NCBI RefSeq assembly: GCF_003493605.1
Contig: NZ_QQKA01000001.1
Location: 124,001 to 188,000 of the forward strand
DNA from: Haemophilus haemolyticus
Lineage (GTDB): Bacteria > Pseudomonadota > Gammaproteobacteria > Enterobacterales > Pasteurellaceae
Reading direction: 5' to 3'
DNA length: 64,000 bases
Position numbers and translations under genes: made by a program. This document shows positions 1 through 9,405 of this stretch, in pieces. The notes under the pieces are model-generated. The model had not been told where the DNA came from and made no database searches. It worked only from the letters and a program-made list of their open reading frames with translations. Position 1 is the stretch's first letter, and every line of letters starts with the position of its first letter.

Positions 1-228
1 ATAACGCTTATCGGCATCAAGCAAAAATTGTGAAAACTTAGTTGCTTCACCCAAGCAAATCGGCAACATCCCCGTTGCCAACGGATCGAGCGCGCCAGTA
101 TGCCCTGCTTTGTTCGCTTGAAATAAACGCTTCACCTTTTGCATGATGTCATTTGATGACATGCCTTGTGGTTTATCCAACAAAAACACACCATCAACAT
201 CACGCCAGCGTTTACGAGGTCTAGACAT
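1..228 (-). CDS. truB: tRNA pseudouridine(55) synthase TruB, N-terminal part
   Basis: TruB makes pseudouridine 55 in the T-loop of most tRNAs. Only the first 76 codons are in the window; the rest lies beyond its left edge. The visible part carries the family motif [12 protein letters not shown] with the catalytic aspartate at residue 48, the same position as in E. coli. The ATG shares one base with the rbfA stop codon (TAATG), so translation is probably coupled. Order infB-rbfA-truB is the usual gammaproteobacterial one. Identity is sure; the gene is incomplete only because of the window edge. Confidence 0.95.
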
Positions 229-614
229 TAGTTGCTTTCCTCAACGTGTTTTTTCTCGTCTTCACGCACAACATTTGTTACAAGATTTGACATACGCATC
301 CCTTCTACTAAGGATTGATCGTAAATAAAGCGAATCTCTGGCACGATACGTAAACGCATCGCTTTGCCTAGTAATGAACGAATATAAGGCGATGCTTTTT
401 CTAGGCCTTTCATGCCTTGCTCAATTGCCGTTTTATCGTGATCGAATAAAAAAGTCACGAAGATTTTTGCGTAAGATAAATCACTCGACACTTCCACATC
501 AGAAACCGTCACTATCCCAATACGGGGATCTTTCACTTCGCGTTGTAAGATTACCGCTATTTCTTTTTGTATTTCTTGAGCGACGCGATCGCTACGTTTA
601 AATTCTCTTGCCAT
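228..614 (-). CDS. rbfA: 30S ribosome-binding factor RbfA
   Basis: RbfA (128 aa) is a single KH-domain protein that binds the immature 30S subunit near the 5' end of 16S rRNA and is needed for late maturation and cold adaptation. The start [18 protein letters not shown] is the classic N-terminus of the family, and AAGGA lies a suitable distance upstream of the ATG. It overlaps truB by one base. A hairpin separates it from infB, so it may have some transcription of its own as well as read-through. Length is normal for the family (about 130 aa). Confidence 0.96.
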
Positions 615-774
615 AGTTATTCCTTATTTATAAAAGCGCCTCATTCTACTGGAAATCATTGTATTTAGCACGCAAAAATCCCTTTCAGCATGATGCTGTT
701 TGTAAAGAAATTGAATATAACCATAAGAAATACTTTTATCTAAAATAAGATTATTTCATAAGGCTGATATAAAA

Positions 775-811
775 AGGGCGATTAAAAACACTATGATTTT
801 TAACCGCCCTT
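775..811 (-). terminator. Intrinsic terminator after infB
   Basis: On the minus strand an arm GGGCGGTTAAAAA and its near-complement TTTTTAATCGCCC close a short loop and are followed by a T-run. It lies just downstream of infB and before rbfA, so it probably reduces read-through from the nusA-infB operon. The 615-774 interval that follows is AT-rich; I see no clear gene in it. Confidence 0.75.
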
Positions 812-825
812 TATTTTGTCAAAGG

Positions 826-3360
826 TTAGATTGAACGTTTAACTTCAACCACTTCAAACACCTCGATTTGGTCACCGACTTTTACATCGTTGTAGTTTTT
901 CACGCCGATACCACATTCCATACCGTTGCGAACTTCAGATACATCATCTTTGAAACGACGAAGAGATTCTAATTCCCCTTCAAAGATAACGACGTTGTCA
1001 CGTAATACACGGATTGGATTGTTACGTTTCACTACACCTTCGGTCACCATACAACCTGCGATTGCACCAAATTTCGGATGACGGAATACATCACGAACTT
1101 CAGCTAAGCCAATAATTTCTTGTTTAAATTCAGGCTCTAACATACCGCTCATTGCTGCTTTAATTTCATTCAACAATTCATAAATGATTGAGTAATAACG
1201 TAAATCAATGTTTTCCGCTTCAATGACACGACGCGCAGATGCATCAGCACGAACGTTAAAACCAACAATGATGGCATTAGATGCTGCAGCTAAAGTTGCA
1301 TCAGTTTCAGTAATACCACCTACACCAGAACCAACCACTTTAACTTTTACTTCATTGGTAGAAAGTTCATTTAGTGCTTGAACAATCGCTTCCACAGAGC
1401 CTTGTACGTCCGCTTTCACAATAACGTTCAATTCAGCCACATCTCCTTCAGACATATTGCTAAACATATTTTCAAGTTTCGCTTTTTGCTGACGAGCTAA
1501 TTTCACTTCACGGAATTTACCTTGACGATATAACGCAACTTCACGTGCTTTTTTCTCATCACGTACAACGGTTGCTTCATCACCCGCTGCAGGCACGCCT
1601 GAAAGACCTAATAATTCAACTGGAATTGAAGGACCTGCTTCATCCACTTCTTTCCCGTTTTCATCACGCATTGCGCGCACACGACCATATTCAAAACCAC
1701 AAAGTACGATGTCACCTTTACGTAGTGTACCTGATTGAACCAAGATAGTTGCCACAGGGCCACGACCTTTGTCCAAGTAAGATTCAATGACTACACCACT
1801 TGCCATGCCGTCTTTTACAGCAGTCAATTCAAGTACTTCAGATTGAAGCAAAATAGCATCTAATAAATCATCAACACCTGTACCTTTCTTCGCAGATACT
1901 GGAACGAATTGAACATCACCACCGAATTTTTCAGAAATGACATCATGTTGTAATAATTCTTGCTCAACACGGTCTGGATTGGCTTCTGGTTTATCGATTT
2001 TATTTACTGCAACCACTAAAGGTGCACCCGCTGCTTTTGCGTGTTGAATTGCTTCGATAGTTTGAGGCATCACACCATCATCGGCTGCAACAACAAGAAC
2101 AACAATATCTGTTGCTTTTGCACCACGTGCACGCATAGAAGTAAACGCAGCGTGTCCCGGAGTATCCAAGAAGGTGATCATTTTGCCATCATCCATTTCT
2201 ACATGATACGCACCGATATGTTGGGTAATACCACCCGCTTCACCTGCTGCAACTTTCGCTTTACGAATATAGTCAAGTAAAGAGGTTTTACCATGGTCAA
2301 CGTGTCCCATGATGGTTACAACTGGCGCACGCGTTACTTTTTCTGCGTTTACATCGCGATCGCCTAATACTGCTTCTTCAAGCTCATTTTCATTGCGAAG
2401 AATTACTTTATGACCAAGTTCTTCTGCTACTAATTGAGCGGTTTCTTGGTCGATAACTTGGTTGATAGTAACCATTTCGCCCATCTTCATCATCGTTTTG
2501 ATGATTTCAGTCGCTTTTACAGCCATCTTATTCGCTAATTCAGCAACGGTGATGGTTTCACCGATTACAACATCCGCTTTTACAGCTTGAACTGGTTTAG
2601 TAAAAGCTTGTTGAAGTGCGGCACCTTTTTTGCCGTTTTTACCTTTACCAAACTTAGCGTCTTTTTGATTTTTACGATTAGATTCGCGCTCGTTTTTCGA
2701 GTTTTTGCTATTTTCATCGTCACGACCGCCTTTTTTCGCTTTCGCTACTTTATTTTTCCCACGGCCACGATTTTCGTTACGACGATCTTCTTCATCTTCT
2801 GCTTCAAGTGCATATCTTGAACTTAAGTTGTAATCAGAATAGTCTTCAGAAGAAGATTCATTGTCTGAATCATCTGCTTCAGCATAACGTTTCGCTTCTT
2901 CTGCTGCACGGCGAGCTTGTTCTTCTGCTTTTTGACGAGCTAATTCTTCAGCTTTACGACGAAGTTCTGCTTCTTCTGCTTTACGTTTCTCTTTTTCAGG
3001 ATCAACAGATTTAGCTTTAGAATCTACCGCACTTTTTGCTTGCTTAGCTGTTTCTGCTTTCGCTTTTTCAGCTTTTGCTTTTTCATCAGCTTCTTTCTTA
3101 GCTGCTGCTTTTTCAGCTTCTAAACGAGCTTTTTCTTCTGCCGCTTTTTGTTCAGCAATTTTTTTAGCTTCCGCTTCTTGCTGTGCTTTTAATTTTGCTT
3201 CTTCTTGTTGAGCAATATCAGTTTTTACTGTGCGTTTTTTACGTACTTCTACTTGTACTTCTTTGCTTTTACCGCCAGTTATGGTGCTGCTTACTGTTGT
3301 TTTTGTTCTGCGTTGAATGCTTAATTTTTTTGGCGCATCAGCCTTAACATCTTCAGTCAT
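826..3360 (-). CDS. infB: Translation initiation factor IF-2
   Basis: IF-2 (844 aa) is the GTPase that brings fMet-tRNA to the 30S subunit and promotes subunit joining. An N-terminal basic/acidic low-complexity region rich in Ala, Lys and Glu (about residues 50-250) is followed by the GTPase with G1 motif GHVDHGKT near residue 352, DTPGHAAF and NKID, then the tRNA-binding C-terminal domains. An in-frame start lies 30 bases further upstream, inside nusA, but ATG at 3360 follows AAGGAG and gives the expected N-terminus [14 protein letters not shown] and usual length. nusA ends 11 bases upstream. It is cotranscribed with nusA and rimP, downstream of the initiator tRNA gene that it serves. Confidence 0.98.
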   Translation of the reverse strand: MTEDVKADAPKKLSIQRRTKTTVSSTITGGKSKEVQVEVRKKRTVKTDIAQQEEAKLKAQQEAEAKKIAEQKAAEEKARLEAEKAAAKKEADEKAKAEKAKAETAKQAKSAVDSKAKSVDPEKEKRKAEEAELRRKAEELARQKAEEQARRAAEEAKRYAEADDSDNESSSEDYSDYNLSSRYALEAEDEEDRRNENRGRGKNKVAKAKKGGRDDENSKNSKNERESNRKNQKDAKFGKGKNGKKGAALQQAFTKPVQAVKADVVIGETITVAELANKMAVKATEIIKTMMKMGEMVTINQVIDQETAQLVAEELGHKVILRNENELEEAVLGDRDVNAEKVTRAPVVTIMGHVDHGKTSLLDYIRKAKVAAGEAGGITQHIGAYHVEMDDGKMITFLDTPGHAAFTSMRARGAKATDIVVLVVAADDGVMPQTIEAIQHAKAAGAPLVVAVNKIDKPEANPDRVEQELLQHDVISEKFGGDVQFVPVSAKKGTGVDDLLDAILLQSEVLELTAVKDGMASGVVIESYLDKGRGPVATILVQSGTLRKGDIVLCGFEYGRVRAMRDENGKEVDEAGPSIPVELLGLSGVPAAGDEATVVRDEKKAREVALYRQGKFREVKLARQQKAKLENMFSNMSEGDVAELNVIVKADVQGSVEAIVQALNELSTNEVKVKVVGSGVGGITETDATLAAASNAIIVGFNVRADASARRVIEAENIDLRYYSIIYELLNEIKAAMSGMLEPEFKQEIIGLAEVRDVFRHPKFGAIAGCMVTEGVVKRNNPIRVLRDNVVIFEGELESLRRFKDDVSEVRNGMECGIGVKNYNDVKVGDQIEVFEVVEVKRSI

Positions 3361-3371
3361 TACTACTCTCC

Positions 3372-4859
3372 TTATTCTTCGCCAAACCAACAGATATTAC
3401 GTGCAGCCATAATTAAATCTGCTGCCTGTTCTGCTGTTAATTCTTCAATATCTGCTAAATCATCTACACCCTGTTCGGCGAGTTCTTCGAGAGTAGTAAT
3501 TTGTTTTTCAGCTAATTTGAATGCCACATGGCGATTCATGCCATCTAAATTCAATAAGCGATCTTCAATATTCGCTTTTTTCAATGCTTCTTCTTCAGCT
3601 ACTGCTGCGGCTGTAATCGCATTTTTAGCACGAGTTTGAAGTTCTTCGACAAGATCTTCATCTTCTAAACCATCAATTGCTGTCAATTCATTCATTGGAA
3701 CATAAGCAATTTCTTCTAAACTTGTGAAGCCTTCTTCTACAAGGATTTGTGCAAATTCTTCATCAAGTTCTAATGCGTTCATAAATAAGTTTAAAACTTT
3801 GTTATCTTCTGCTTGATGTTTTGCATTTAACTCATCAGTAGTCATTACGTTTAGTGTCCAACCTGTTAATTGTGTTGCTAAACGCACGTTTTGACCATTA
3901 CGACCAATTGCTTGTGCCAAGTTAGCTGCTTCAACTGCAATATCCATAGAATGATTATCTTCATCAACGATGATAGAAGACACATCAGCTGGAGCCATAG
4001 CATTGATCACAAATTGTGCTGGATTATCATCCCAAAGCACGATATCTACACGCTCACCACCAAGTTCATTGGTAATGGCTTGAACACGCGCACCACGCAT
4101 CCCTACACAAGCACCAACTGGATCAATACGTTTATCGTTTGATTTCACCGCAATTTTAGCGCGAGAGCCAGGATCACGAGCCGCACCACGAATTTCAATC
4201 ATTTCCTCGCCAATTTCAGGCACTTCAATACGGAATAATTCGATCAACATTTCTGGTTTAGAACGTGTCACAAATAATTGTGCAGTTTTGCCTTCAGGAT
4301 TTACTTTATAAAGCACACCACGAACACGGTCACCTGGACGGAAATTTTCACGTGGTAACATATCTTCACGAGCAATCATCGCTTCTGCTTTGTTGCCAAG
4401 ATCTAAGATGATACTGTCACGACTTACTTTTTTCACAGTACCCGTTACAATTTTGCCTTCTTCAGCACGGAATTGTTCTACAACTTTTGCACGCTCAGCT
4501 TCACGAATTTTAGTGCTAATTACTTGGCGTACAGTTTGCATTGCAATACGGTCAAATGCGATAGATTCGATTTGATCTTCTACATAATCGCCTAGCTGAA
4601 GATTTGGATCTTCAAATTGTGCCGCTTCCAAAGTAATTTCTTTCGTCGGTACTTTGACTTCATCAACAATTAACCAACGACGGAAAGTATCAAAATCACC
4701 TGTTTTTGGGTTGATTGATACGCGAATATCTGTTTCATATTCGTATTTTTTCTTGGTTGAGAGCGCAATAGCACTTTCTAACGCTTCAAAAATTTTCTCA
4801 CGTGGTAATAACTTTTCATTGGATACGGCTTCTGCCGCCAGTAAAATCTCTTTACTCAT
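3372..4859 (-). CDS. nusA: Transcription termination/antitermination factor NusA
   Basis: NusA (495 aa, the same length as in E. coli) binds RNA polymerase and modulates pausing, intrinsic termination and antitermination. Order along the protein: N-terminal polymerase-binding domain (1-130), S1 domain (about 135-200, with [16 protein letters not shown]), two KH domains (to about 345) including the [12 protein letters not shown] signature, then two acidic helix-hairpin repeats at the C-terminus. It follows rimP by 17 bases and precedes infB by 11, so all three are one operon. Nothing unusual is seen. Confidence 0.98.
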   Translation of the reverse strand: MSKEILLAAEAVSNEKLLPREKIFEALESAIALSTKKKYEYETDIRVSINPKTGDFDTFRRWLIVDEVKVPTKEITLEAAQFEDPNLQLGDYVEDQIESIAFDRIAMQTVRQVISTKIREAERAKVVEQFRAEEGKIVTGTVKKVSRDSIILDLGNKAEAMIAREDMLPRENFRPGDRVRGVLYKVNPEGKTAQLFVTRSKPEMLIELFRIEVPEIGEEMIEIRGAARDPGSRAKIAVKSNDKRIDPVGACVGMRGARVQAITNELGGERVDIVLWDDNPAQFVINAMAPADVSSIIVDEDNHSMDIAVEAANLAQAIGRNGQNVRLATQLTGWTLNVMTTDELNAKHQAEDNKVLNLFMNALELDEEFAQILVEEGFTSLEEIAYVPMNELTAIDGLEDEDLVEELQTRAKNAITAAAVAEEEALKKANIEDRLLNLDGMNRHVAFKLAEKQITTLEELAEQGVDDLADIEELTAEQAADLIMAARNICWFGEE

Positions 4860-4876
4860 TTTTTCTTTTGCTCCTT

Positions 4877-5332
4877 TTAAAATTTTGCAACAACATTCGC
4901 TTTTTGAATGTTACCAAAGACTAAAACTTGTTCCTGTCCATCAACGATTAAAGTCACCATATCGTTTTCAATACGCGCTAACTTACCTTGCCATTTACGG
5001 CGTTCCATTACAGGAATCCGCAAATGCACTGCGATATCTTGCCCAATATAGCGTTCAAATTGCGGCAAGGTAAATAGTGGACGATCTAAACCTGGTGACG
5101 ACACTTCTAGATTGTATTTATCCGCAATTGGATCTTCTACGTCTAAAATTGCGCTCACTTGACGACTTACATCTGCACAATCATCGACAGTTACGCCACC
5201 TTCTTTATCAATAAATAAACGCACAGTCATAAAACGGCCTGCGCGTTGACATTCAATGCCCCAAAGTTCACAGCCTAAATCCTCTACTGCGCCTTGTAGC
5301 ATTTGTTGTAAATTTTGTTCTAATGTAGCCAA
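4877..5332 (-). CDS. rimP: Ribosome maturation factor RimP
   Basis: RimP (151 aa) binds free 30S subunits and aids their maturation. It has the two-domain structure of the YhbC family; SPGLDRPL in the middle is the best conserved stretch and is present. It is the first protein gene after the initiator tRNA, as in E. coli metY-rimP-nusA-infB. A strong hairpin lies between the tRNA gene and rimP, so expression of the operon may depend on read-through or on a promoter in the roughly 90 bases before the start. Confidence 0.96.
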   Translation of the reverse strand: MATLEQNLQQMLQGAVEDLGCELWGIECQRAGRFMTVRLFIDKEGGVTVDDCADVSRQVSAILDVEDPIADKYNLEVSSPGLDRPLFTLPQFERYIGQDIAVHLRIPVMERRKWQGKLARIENDMVTLIVDGQEQVLVFGNIQKANVVAKF

Positions 5333-5426
5333 CTTCTACTCCTATACTGTAGTGTCAGTTTTTAGTCAAAATAACTTCTTTTAATTAATCTAAAAACTTC
5401 TACAAAAAATTTTAGGCATAAAAAAA

Positions 5427-5453
5427 GGGTTAGGTTCACAGGAACCTAAGCCC
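5427..5453 (-). terminator. Strong hairpin between metY and rimP
   Basis: GGGTTAGGTTC and GAACCTAAGCCC form an 11-base-pair stem with one bulge and a loop of about four bases. A-rich sequence on one side and TTTTT on the other give it a poly-U tail on either strand. On the minus strand it is a second terminator after metY, in the leader of rimP. Confidence 0.65.
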
Positions 5454-5481
5454 AGTTTTTATTAAATTTCTTATAGAAAAA

Positions 5482-5499
5482 AACCCCAAAACTGGGGTT
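5482..5499 (-). terminator. Terminator of the initiator tRNA gene
   Basis: On the minus strand AACCCC, loop AGTTTT and GGGGTT are followed by a run of seven T, starting about 20 bases after the tRNA CCA end. This is a standard intrinsic terminator for metY. Confidence 0.8.
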
Positions 5500-5518
5500 C
5501 TTTTACTGAACTTATTAT

Positions 5519-5595
5519 TGGTTGCGGGGGCCGGATTTGAACCGACGGCCTTCGGGTTATGAGCCCGACGAGCTACCAAGCTGCTCCACCCCGCG
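5519..5595 (-). tRNA. metY: Initiator tRNA-fMet (CAT)
   Basis: A 77-nucleotide cloverleaf with encoded CCA. On the minus strand it starts CGCGGGGTGGAGCAGC, has anticodon loop CTCATAA (anticodon CAT) and ends CCCCGCAACCA. Two features identify it as an initiator and not an elongator tRNA: C1 is unpaired against A72, and the anticodon stem has three consecutive G:C pairs (GGG/CCC). It differs from E. coli tRNA-fMet at only a few bases. Position upstream of rimP-nusA-infB matches E. coli metY. Confidence 0.98.
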
Positions 5596-5612
5596 TCCGA
5601 AATATGGAGTGC

Positions 5613-5640
5613 ATTATAGTGATAAAAATTTAAAATGCAA
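5613..5640 (-). promoter_or_regulatory. Sigma-70 promoter of metY
   Basis: On the minus strand TTGCAT, a 16-base spacer and a perfect TATAAT lie about 18 bases upstream of the tRNA 5' end. The TGCACTCC sequence after the -10 box is GC-rich, as in discriminators of stable-RNA promoters. Confidence 0.75.
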
Positions 5641-5698
5641 GAAGTTTTACTAAGTTCCTTAAAAACTTTGCTAAAACTTACCGCACTTTTCATCATCA

Positions 5699-5836
5699 TT
5701 AGAATCGAATACCTGAACCTATCCCTAGTCCTAATCCAACGCCGTTACTTCCGCCACCGGCGCTGACGCCACCACCTACAGCACAAGCAGCTAATATGCT
5801 TGATAATACAATAATAAAAAGTGTTTTCTTCATCAT
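5699..5836 (-). CDS. Small glycine-rich lipoprotein (45 aa)
   Basis: This short reading frame starts MMKKTLFIIVLSSILAAC, a textbook lipoprotein signal: two lysines, a hydrophobic core and lipobox LAAC with the acylated cysteine at residue 18. The mature part is only 28 residues, mainly Gly, Ser, Ala and Val, ending GSGIRF. Its ATG overlaps the stop codon of the kinase-like gene (ATGA) and AAGGA lies 6-10 bases upstream, so it is likely translated by coupling. Such tiny lipoproteins can be membrane anchors or entericidin-like peptides; I do not recognise a specific family. A mature chain this short leaves no room for a folded domain. Confidence 0.75.
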   Translation of the reverse strand: MMKKTLFIIVLSSILAACAVGGGVSAGGGSNGVGLGLGIGSGIRF

Positions 5837-6561
5837 TTTTCCTTTATTAATAAAATCTCAAATAAGCGATAAACTGCAATTAGATCTGTCTTTGCAATAG
5901 GTTTAAAAGGTAACAAAAGATAGTAAATCCAGCGAAAACGCTGCAAATATATAATCATATTTTGCCAATTTTTCTCTTCACAATGTGTTTGATAATATAA
6001 TGCTACTTTTTGAATAAAAGTGTCCGAAATATCTTCTTCTCGACATAAACTATCAAAGAAAAATAACATATCCCGAATAACTACCCAATTTTGATTTTGG
6101 CTATTTGAGCGAGATTCAAAATCAAGAAAAGTAACCTTTTCTTTATCCCAAGTAATATCTCGAATAGCAGGGCGACCATGCACTAAATTTTTAGCATGTA
6201 AATCAATTAAAGCGAGACAAGCATCATAAATAATTAAAAATTTCTGTTGTTCATCTATATTTTTATTACATAGCCATTGTGATACAGTCAGCCCCACATT
6301 TTCCAACACAAAAAAATGATCACTATAATAAAAGACTTTTGGCACTGGCGCATTTTGTTCAGCAAGCTTCAATAAAGTTTGTAATTCATTTTTAAAAGAT
6401 TGCTTAGGGCGAGGTTTTAATAATAGCCAAATCCCTTTCAATTTTTCAGGTTGTTTCAACCAATATTTTTTTCCTTCATATTGAAAAGGATAAATTCGTT
6501 CATCTCGATGTTTTGTTACCAGTTGCTTCACATATTCTTGAAAATCATCATTTGCCATCAT
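5833..6561 (-). CDS. Kinase-like protein of the BUD32/LPS-kinase fold
   Basis: The 242-residue protein has protein-kinase-like signatures: an apparent catalytic loop HGRPAIRDITW near residue 138 and a metal-binding motif FLDFES near residue 155, in place of the HxDxxxxN and DFD of typical kinases. A lysine in KKYWLKQPEK near residue 35 could be the ATP-contacting lysine. There is no membrane segment. The HGRPA motif groups it with uncharacterised bacterial LPS/Kdo-kinase-like phosphotransferases; it is not the Kdo kinase KdkA itself as I know it. It overlaps the tiny lipoprotein gene by four bases, so the two are probably one operon. The substrate is unknown; an envelope sugar or lipid is a guess. 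Confidence 0.7.
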   Translation of the reverse strand: MMANDDFQEYVKQLVTKHRDERIYPFQYEGKKYWLKQPEKLKGIWLLLKPRPKQSFKNELQTLLKLAEQNAPVPKVFYYSDHFFVLENVGLTVSQWLCNKNIDEQQKFLIIYDACLALIDLHAKNLVHGRPAIRDITWDKEKVTFLDFESRSNSQNQNWVVIRDMLFFFDSLCREEDISDTFIQKVALYYQTHCEEKNWQNMIIYLQRFRWIYYLLLPFKPIAKTDLIAVYRLFEILLIKEK

Positions 6562-6738
6562 ATTCCCACTACTTTAGTATATTATTTAATCATTTATAGT
6601 TTAAATAGAAATTAATTTAATATTTTCTATGATAACGTTTATCAAAAACTTTAAAATAAACTTTATTTACCACTAATAAAATTAAAAAATAACAAGAATA
6701 TTATAGATATTTTAAAAATTTATTACAATTTAATAAGG

Positions 6739-6781
6739 AAAAGTGCGGTGAAAATCTAAGAAAAATTTTTACCGCACTTTT
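6739..6781 (-). terminator. Uptake-sequence inverted pair, fabA terminator
   Basis: AAAAGTGCGGT and ACCGCACTTTT face each other across about 20 bases, forming a stem just after fabA. The 6562-6738 interval between this and the kinase-like gene is very AT-rich and shows nothing else I can call, except that it must contain that gene's promoter. Confidence 0.7.
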
Positions 6782-6802
6782 GTATGAATTAATAAAGAAA
6801 AA

Positions 6803-7336
6803 TTAAAATGCTGAGGTATCTTGGAATAGTCCTACTTTTAAATCTGTCGCGGTATAAATAACACGACCATCTACTTCAACTTCGCCATCAGCCATTCCCA
6901 TAACTAGTTTACGATTAATTACTCGTTTCATATGGATTCTGTAAACTACTTTTTTCGCTGTTGGCAAAATTTGTCCTGTGAATTTAACTTCGCCAACCCC
7001 TAATGCTCGCCCTTTTCCTTTGCCACCAATCCAGCCTAAATAAAACCCAACAAGCTGCCACATCGCATCCAATCCTAAACAACCGGGCATCACTGGATCG
7101 CCAATAAAATGGCAAGCAAAAAATGGCAATTCAGGCTTAATATCAAGTTCTGCCTCAATGTATCCTTTACCGAAAGCACCTTTTTCTTCATTCATTTCAA
7201 CAATGCGATCCATCATCAACATTGTTGGTGCGGGTAATTGCGGCCCTTCTTTACCAAATAATTCGCCGCGACCTGACGCGAGCAAATCATCATAAGAATA
7301 GCTACTTTTTTTATTAAGTGTACAAGTGTTTTGCAT
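6803..7336 (-). CDS. fabA: 3-hydroxydecanoyl-ACP dehydratase/isomerase FabA
   Basis: FabA (177 aa) dehydrates 3-hydroxydecanoyl-ACP and isomerises the product to cis-3-decenoyl-ACP, the branch point of unsaturated fatty acid synthesis. The active-site histidine (His76, in [14 protein letters not shown]) and aspartate (Asp90, in [10 protein letters not shown]) are both present. AAGGA lies upstream of the ATG. fabB, the partner in unsaturated fatty acid synthesis, is at 47.6-48.9 kb. Neighbours lon-like and matP are the same as in E. coli (matP-ycbZ-fabA). Confidence 0.98.
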   Translation of the reverse strand: MQNTCTLNKKSSYSYDDLLASGRGELFGKEGPQLPAPTMLMMDRIVEMNEEKGAFGKGYIEAELDIKPELPFFACHFIGDPVMPGCLGLDAMWQLVGFYLGWIGGKGKGRALGVGEVKFTGQILPTAKKVVYRIHMKRVINRKLVMGMADGEVEVDGRVIYTATDLKVGLFQDTSAF

Positions 7337-7363
7337 TTCAGATTCCTTTATATATGATAAATC

Positions 7364-7376
7364 CAGTTTATAACTG
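7364..7376. promoter_or_regulatory. Inverted repeat upstream of fabA
   Basis: CAGTT and AACTG flank three bases about 28 bases before the fabA start, within an AT-rich stretch of ATATAT elements. It could be an operator for a fatty-acid regulator, but it does not match the FadR or FabR consensus closely, so no regulator is assigned. Confidence 0.3.
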
Positions 7377-7472
7377 ATATATGTATTTTAAAAGGAACGC
7401 AGCAAACTGTAAATAGCTAACACTTGTTCGCAAAACTTGTCGGAGCAGTCACTCTTAGAAATTATAGAGAAA

Positions 7473-7500
7473 AGAAAAGCGAAGAAATGCTCGCTTTTCT
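7473..7500 (-). terminator. Terminator after the Lon-family gene
   Basis: AGAAAAGCGA and TCGCTTTTCT form a ten-base-pair stem with a short loop, followed on the minus strand by T-rich sequence. It ends four bases before the stop of the protease gene. Confidence 0.7.
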
Positions 7501-7503
7501 CTA

Positions 7504-9309
7504 TTAGGAGCGGAAAAAACGCCAAAAACTTTTTCGTTCGGAATCGGCACGTCCCTCAATACGACGTTGAATAAGACGAGATAAAGGCTCAGTTTTTTCT
7601 GTATAATCTTTGTTCTCATCTAACAAATCACGCTCAAATAACAATTCACAAGCCTGATAAATATCTTCCACAGGATAAATAAAAAACTCGCCATTTTTTA
7701 CCGCACTTTTCACTTCATCAGATAAACTCAGTTGCTGGATTGTTGTCATTGGAATGATTACACCTTGTTTTCCAGTCAAACCGCGACGTTGGCAAATAGT
7801 AAAAAAGCCTTCAATTTTATCATTTACACCACCCACAGAATGAACAAGTCCAAATTGATCAATCGATCCTGTAATTGCGATATGTTGAGGCAAAGGTAAA
7901 TCGGCTAAAGCACTGGCTAACACGCAAAAAATCGCCAAAGATGCACTATCGCCATCAATTTCTCCATAAGACTGTTCAAACACCAATGATGCAGAAAATG
8001 GCAATTGCGAGGGCAAATCTAAGATATTGGAAAGGCAAGCCTGTGCAATCATCATACCTTTACCATGAATATTTCCAGCGAGTTCATTTTTTCTTTCAAC
8101 GTCGATTACCTCCCCTTCGCCGAATTGCACAATACAACTAATACGCGAAGGCTCGCCGAAACATATGGGTGTACCAGGATATTCAATTACCGAAAGCCCA
8201 TTAATTTGTCCAACAATTTCGCCTTGCGTTTCGACATAAACTTGCTCGTTTAAAATATCTGCATAGGTTTGTTCTTTTAAAAAACCATATTGCGCTAATT
8301 TTTGTTGAAAAATATCCTCAAAATCCACCGCACTTAATGCAGTTTTTTCAGCAAAAGTTGAAGCATCCTGTAATGTTTCTTTTAATTTGAGAGGAGATGC
8401 GTTAATTAAAAAACGATCTTCACTTTCACGCACCAATAATTGATAGAGTTTATTTAACGCCGAAAAATCTAGCTCAATATTTTGCTCTTGAGCCATTTGT
8501 TGAACATAACTAGCCCAAGTTTTTTGTTCCTCCACTTCAGCCACAGAAACATAACTTTCAATTTCAGCATAATCGGCGAAAGAATAAAGATTTTCTTCTA
8601 ACTCAGCCAAAGTGGCTAATTCAGTACGATTACCAAGTACAATCACTTTTAAGCTCAGCTCATAGCCTGGTATATCACAAGGTAAATTTTTAAATGGATG
8701 GGCTGAATACCAATCAAAAGTTTGGGTTTGCAAAATTTGTTTTAATCGCCCCCATAAATCAAATTGAGATAACAATGTTGCCGCACTTAAAATCAAAACA
8801 CCACCATTAGCCTTATGCACCAATCCCGACACTAATTGAATATCTTGCGAACTCGGATGAAGCCGAAAACTACCAAAAAGCTGGAATTGATCACAATACA
8901 ATGCACTTAACACGTCCCCTTGACTGGCAAAATTATCATCTAAAGATTTTGCAGGATCAGTATAAATATACGGAAAAGAAAAAGAATCCCCCTGCTCTAT
9001 CACATAATTCACACCAAAAATTGACCGCACTTTATGATGATTTTGCGATATAAAATTTTGTAATAACTCCGCATATTCAACAGGTTCGCCCACTTTCATC
9101 ATTAGTAGTGAACGTGTCGGATGGCGTAAAAATAAATCGATAGCCTGTGTGGCATTCGGTTGTAACGCCCAAAAATCTACTGGTTCTAAAGGAAAATCTT
9201 GAATTGCTAAATCAGGTTGCAATGCCTGCCAATTTAAAGATTGCTCAATAGCTTGTTGTTGAGAAAATGATGAACTCACGGCTGGTCTCTTTCTAGAAAA
9301 ATTGACCAC
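7504..9309 (-). CDS. Lon-family (LonH/YcbZ-type) protease-like protein
   Basis: The 601-residue protein is a YcbZ-type Lon relative. Its C-terminal half is a Lon protease domain with catalytic serine at about 455 (GEIDGDSASLAIF) and lysine at about 498 (GGVNDKIEGF). The N-terminal part resembles a degenerate ATPase and I see no good Walker A motif. Activity on DNA-bound or nucleoid proteins is suspected for the family but not established. The furthest upstream start is GTG at 9309; an in-frame GTG ten codons later, preceded by AAAGAG, is an alternative. It is divergent from matP and next to fabA, as in enterobacteria. Confidence 0.85.
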   Translation of the reverse strand: MVNFSRKRPAVSSSFSQQQAIEQSLNWQALQPDLAIQDFPLEPVDFWALQPNATQAIDLFLRHPTRSLLMMKVGEPVEYAELLQNFISQNHHKVRSIFGVNYVIEQGDSFSFPYIYTDPAKSLDDNFASQGDVLSALYCDQFQLFGSFRLHPSSQDIQLVSGLVHKANGGVLILSAATLLSQFDLWGRLKQILQTQTFDWYSAHPFKNLPCDIPGYELSLKVIVLGNRTELATLAELEENLYSFADYAEIESYVSVAEVEEQKTWASYVQQMAQEQNIELDFSALNKLYQLLVRESEDRFLINASPLKLKETLQDASTFAEKTALSAVDFEDIFQQKLAQYGFLKEQTYADILNEQVYVETQGEIVGQINGLSVIEYPGTPICFGEPSRISCIVQFGEGEVIDVERKNELAGNIHGKGMMIAQACLSNILDLPSQLPFSASLVFEQSYGEIDGDSASLAIFCVLASALADLPLPQHIAITGSIDQFGLVHSVGGVNDKIEGFFTICQRRGLTGKQGVIIPMTTIQQLSLSDEVKSAVKNGEFFIYPVEDIYQACELLFERDLLDENKDYTEKTEPLSRLIQRRIEGRADSERKSFWRFFRS

Positions 9310-9405
9310 ATTATCGCATATTTAATAGCCTTGTGAAAATCCACTAGAAAATCAGCATAAAAACACGTATATTAATACAGTTACCACGTCACTCAATGAT
9401 AAAAA

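Noticed and set aside
3361-3390. Upstream extension of infB
   Set aside because: The extra codons lie in nusA, lack a ribosome-binding site and are not part of IF-2 proteins; ATG at 3360 follows AAGGAG.
5436-5699. 87-residue minus-strand open frame
   Set aside because: It runs through the initiator tRNA gene and its terminators and has no family resemblance.
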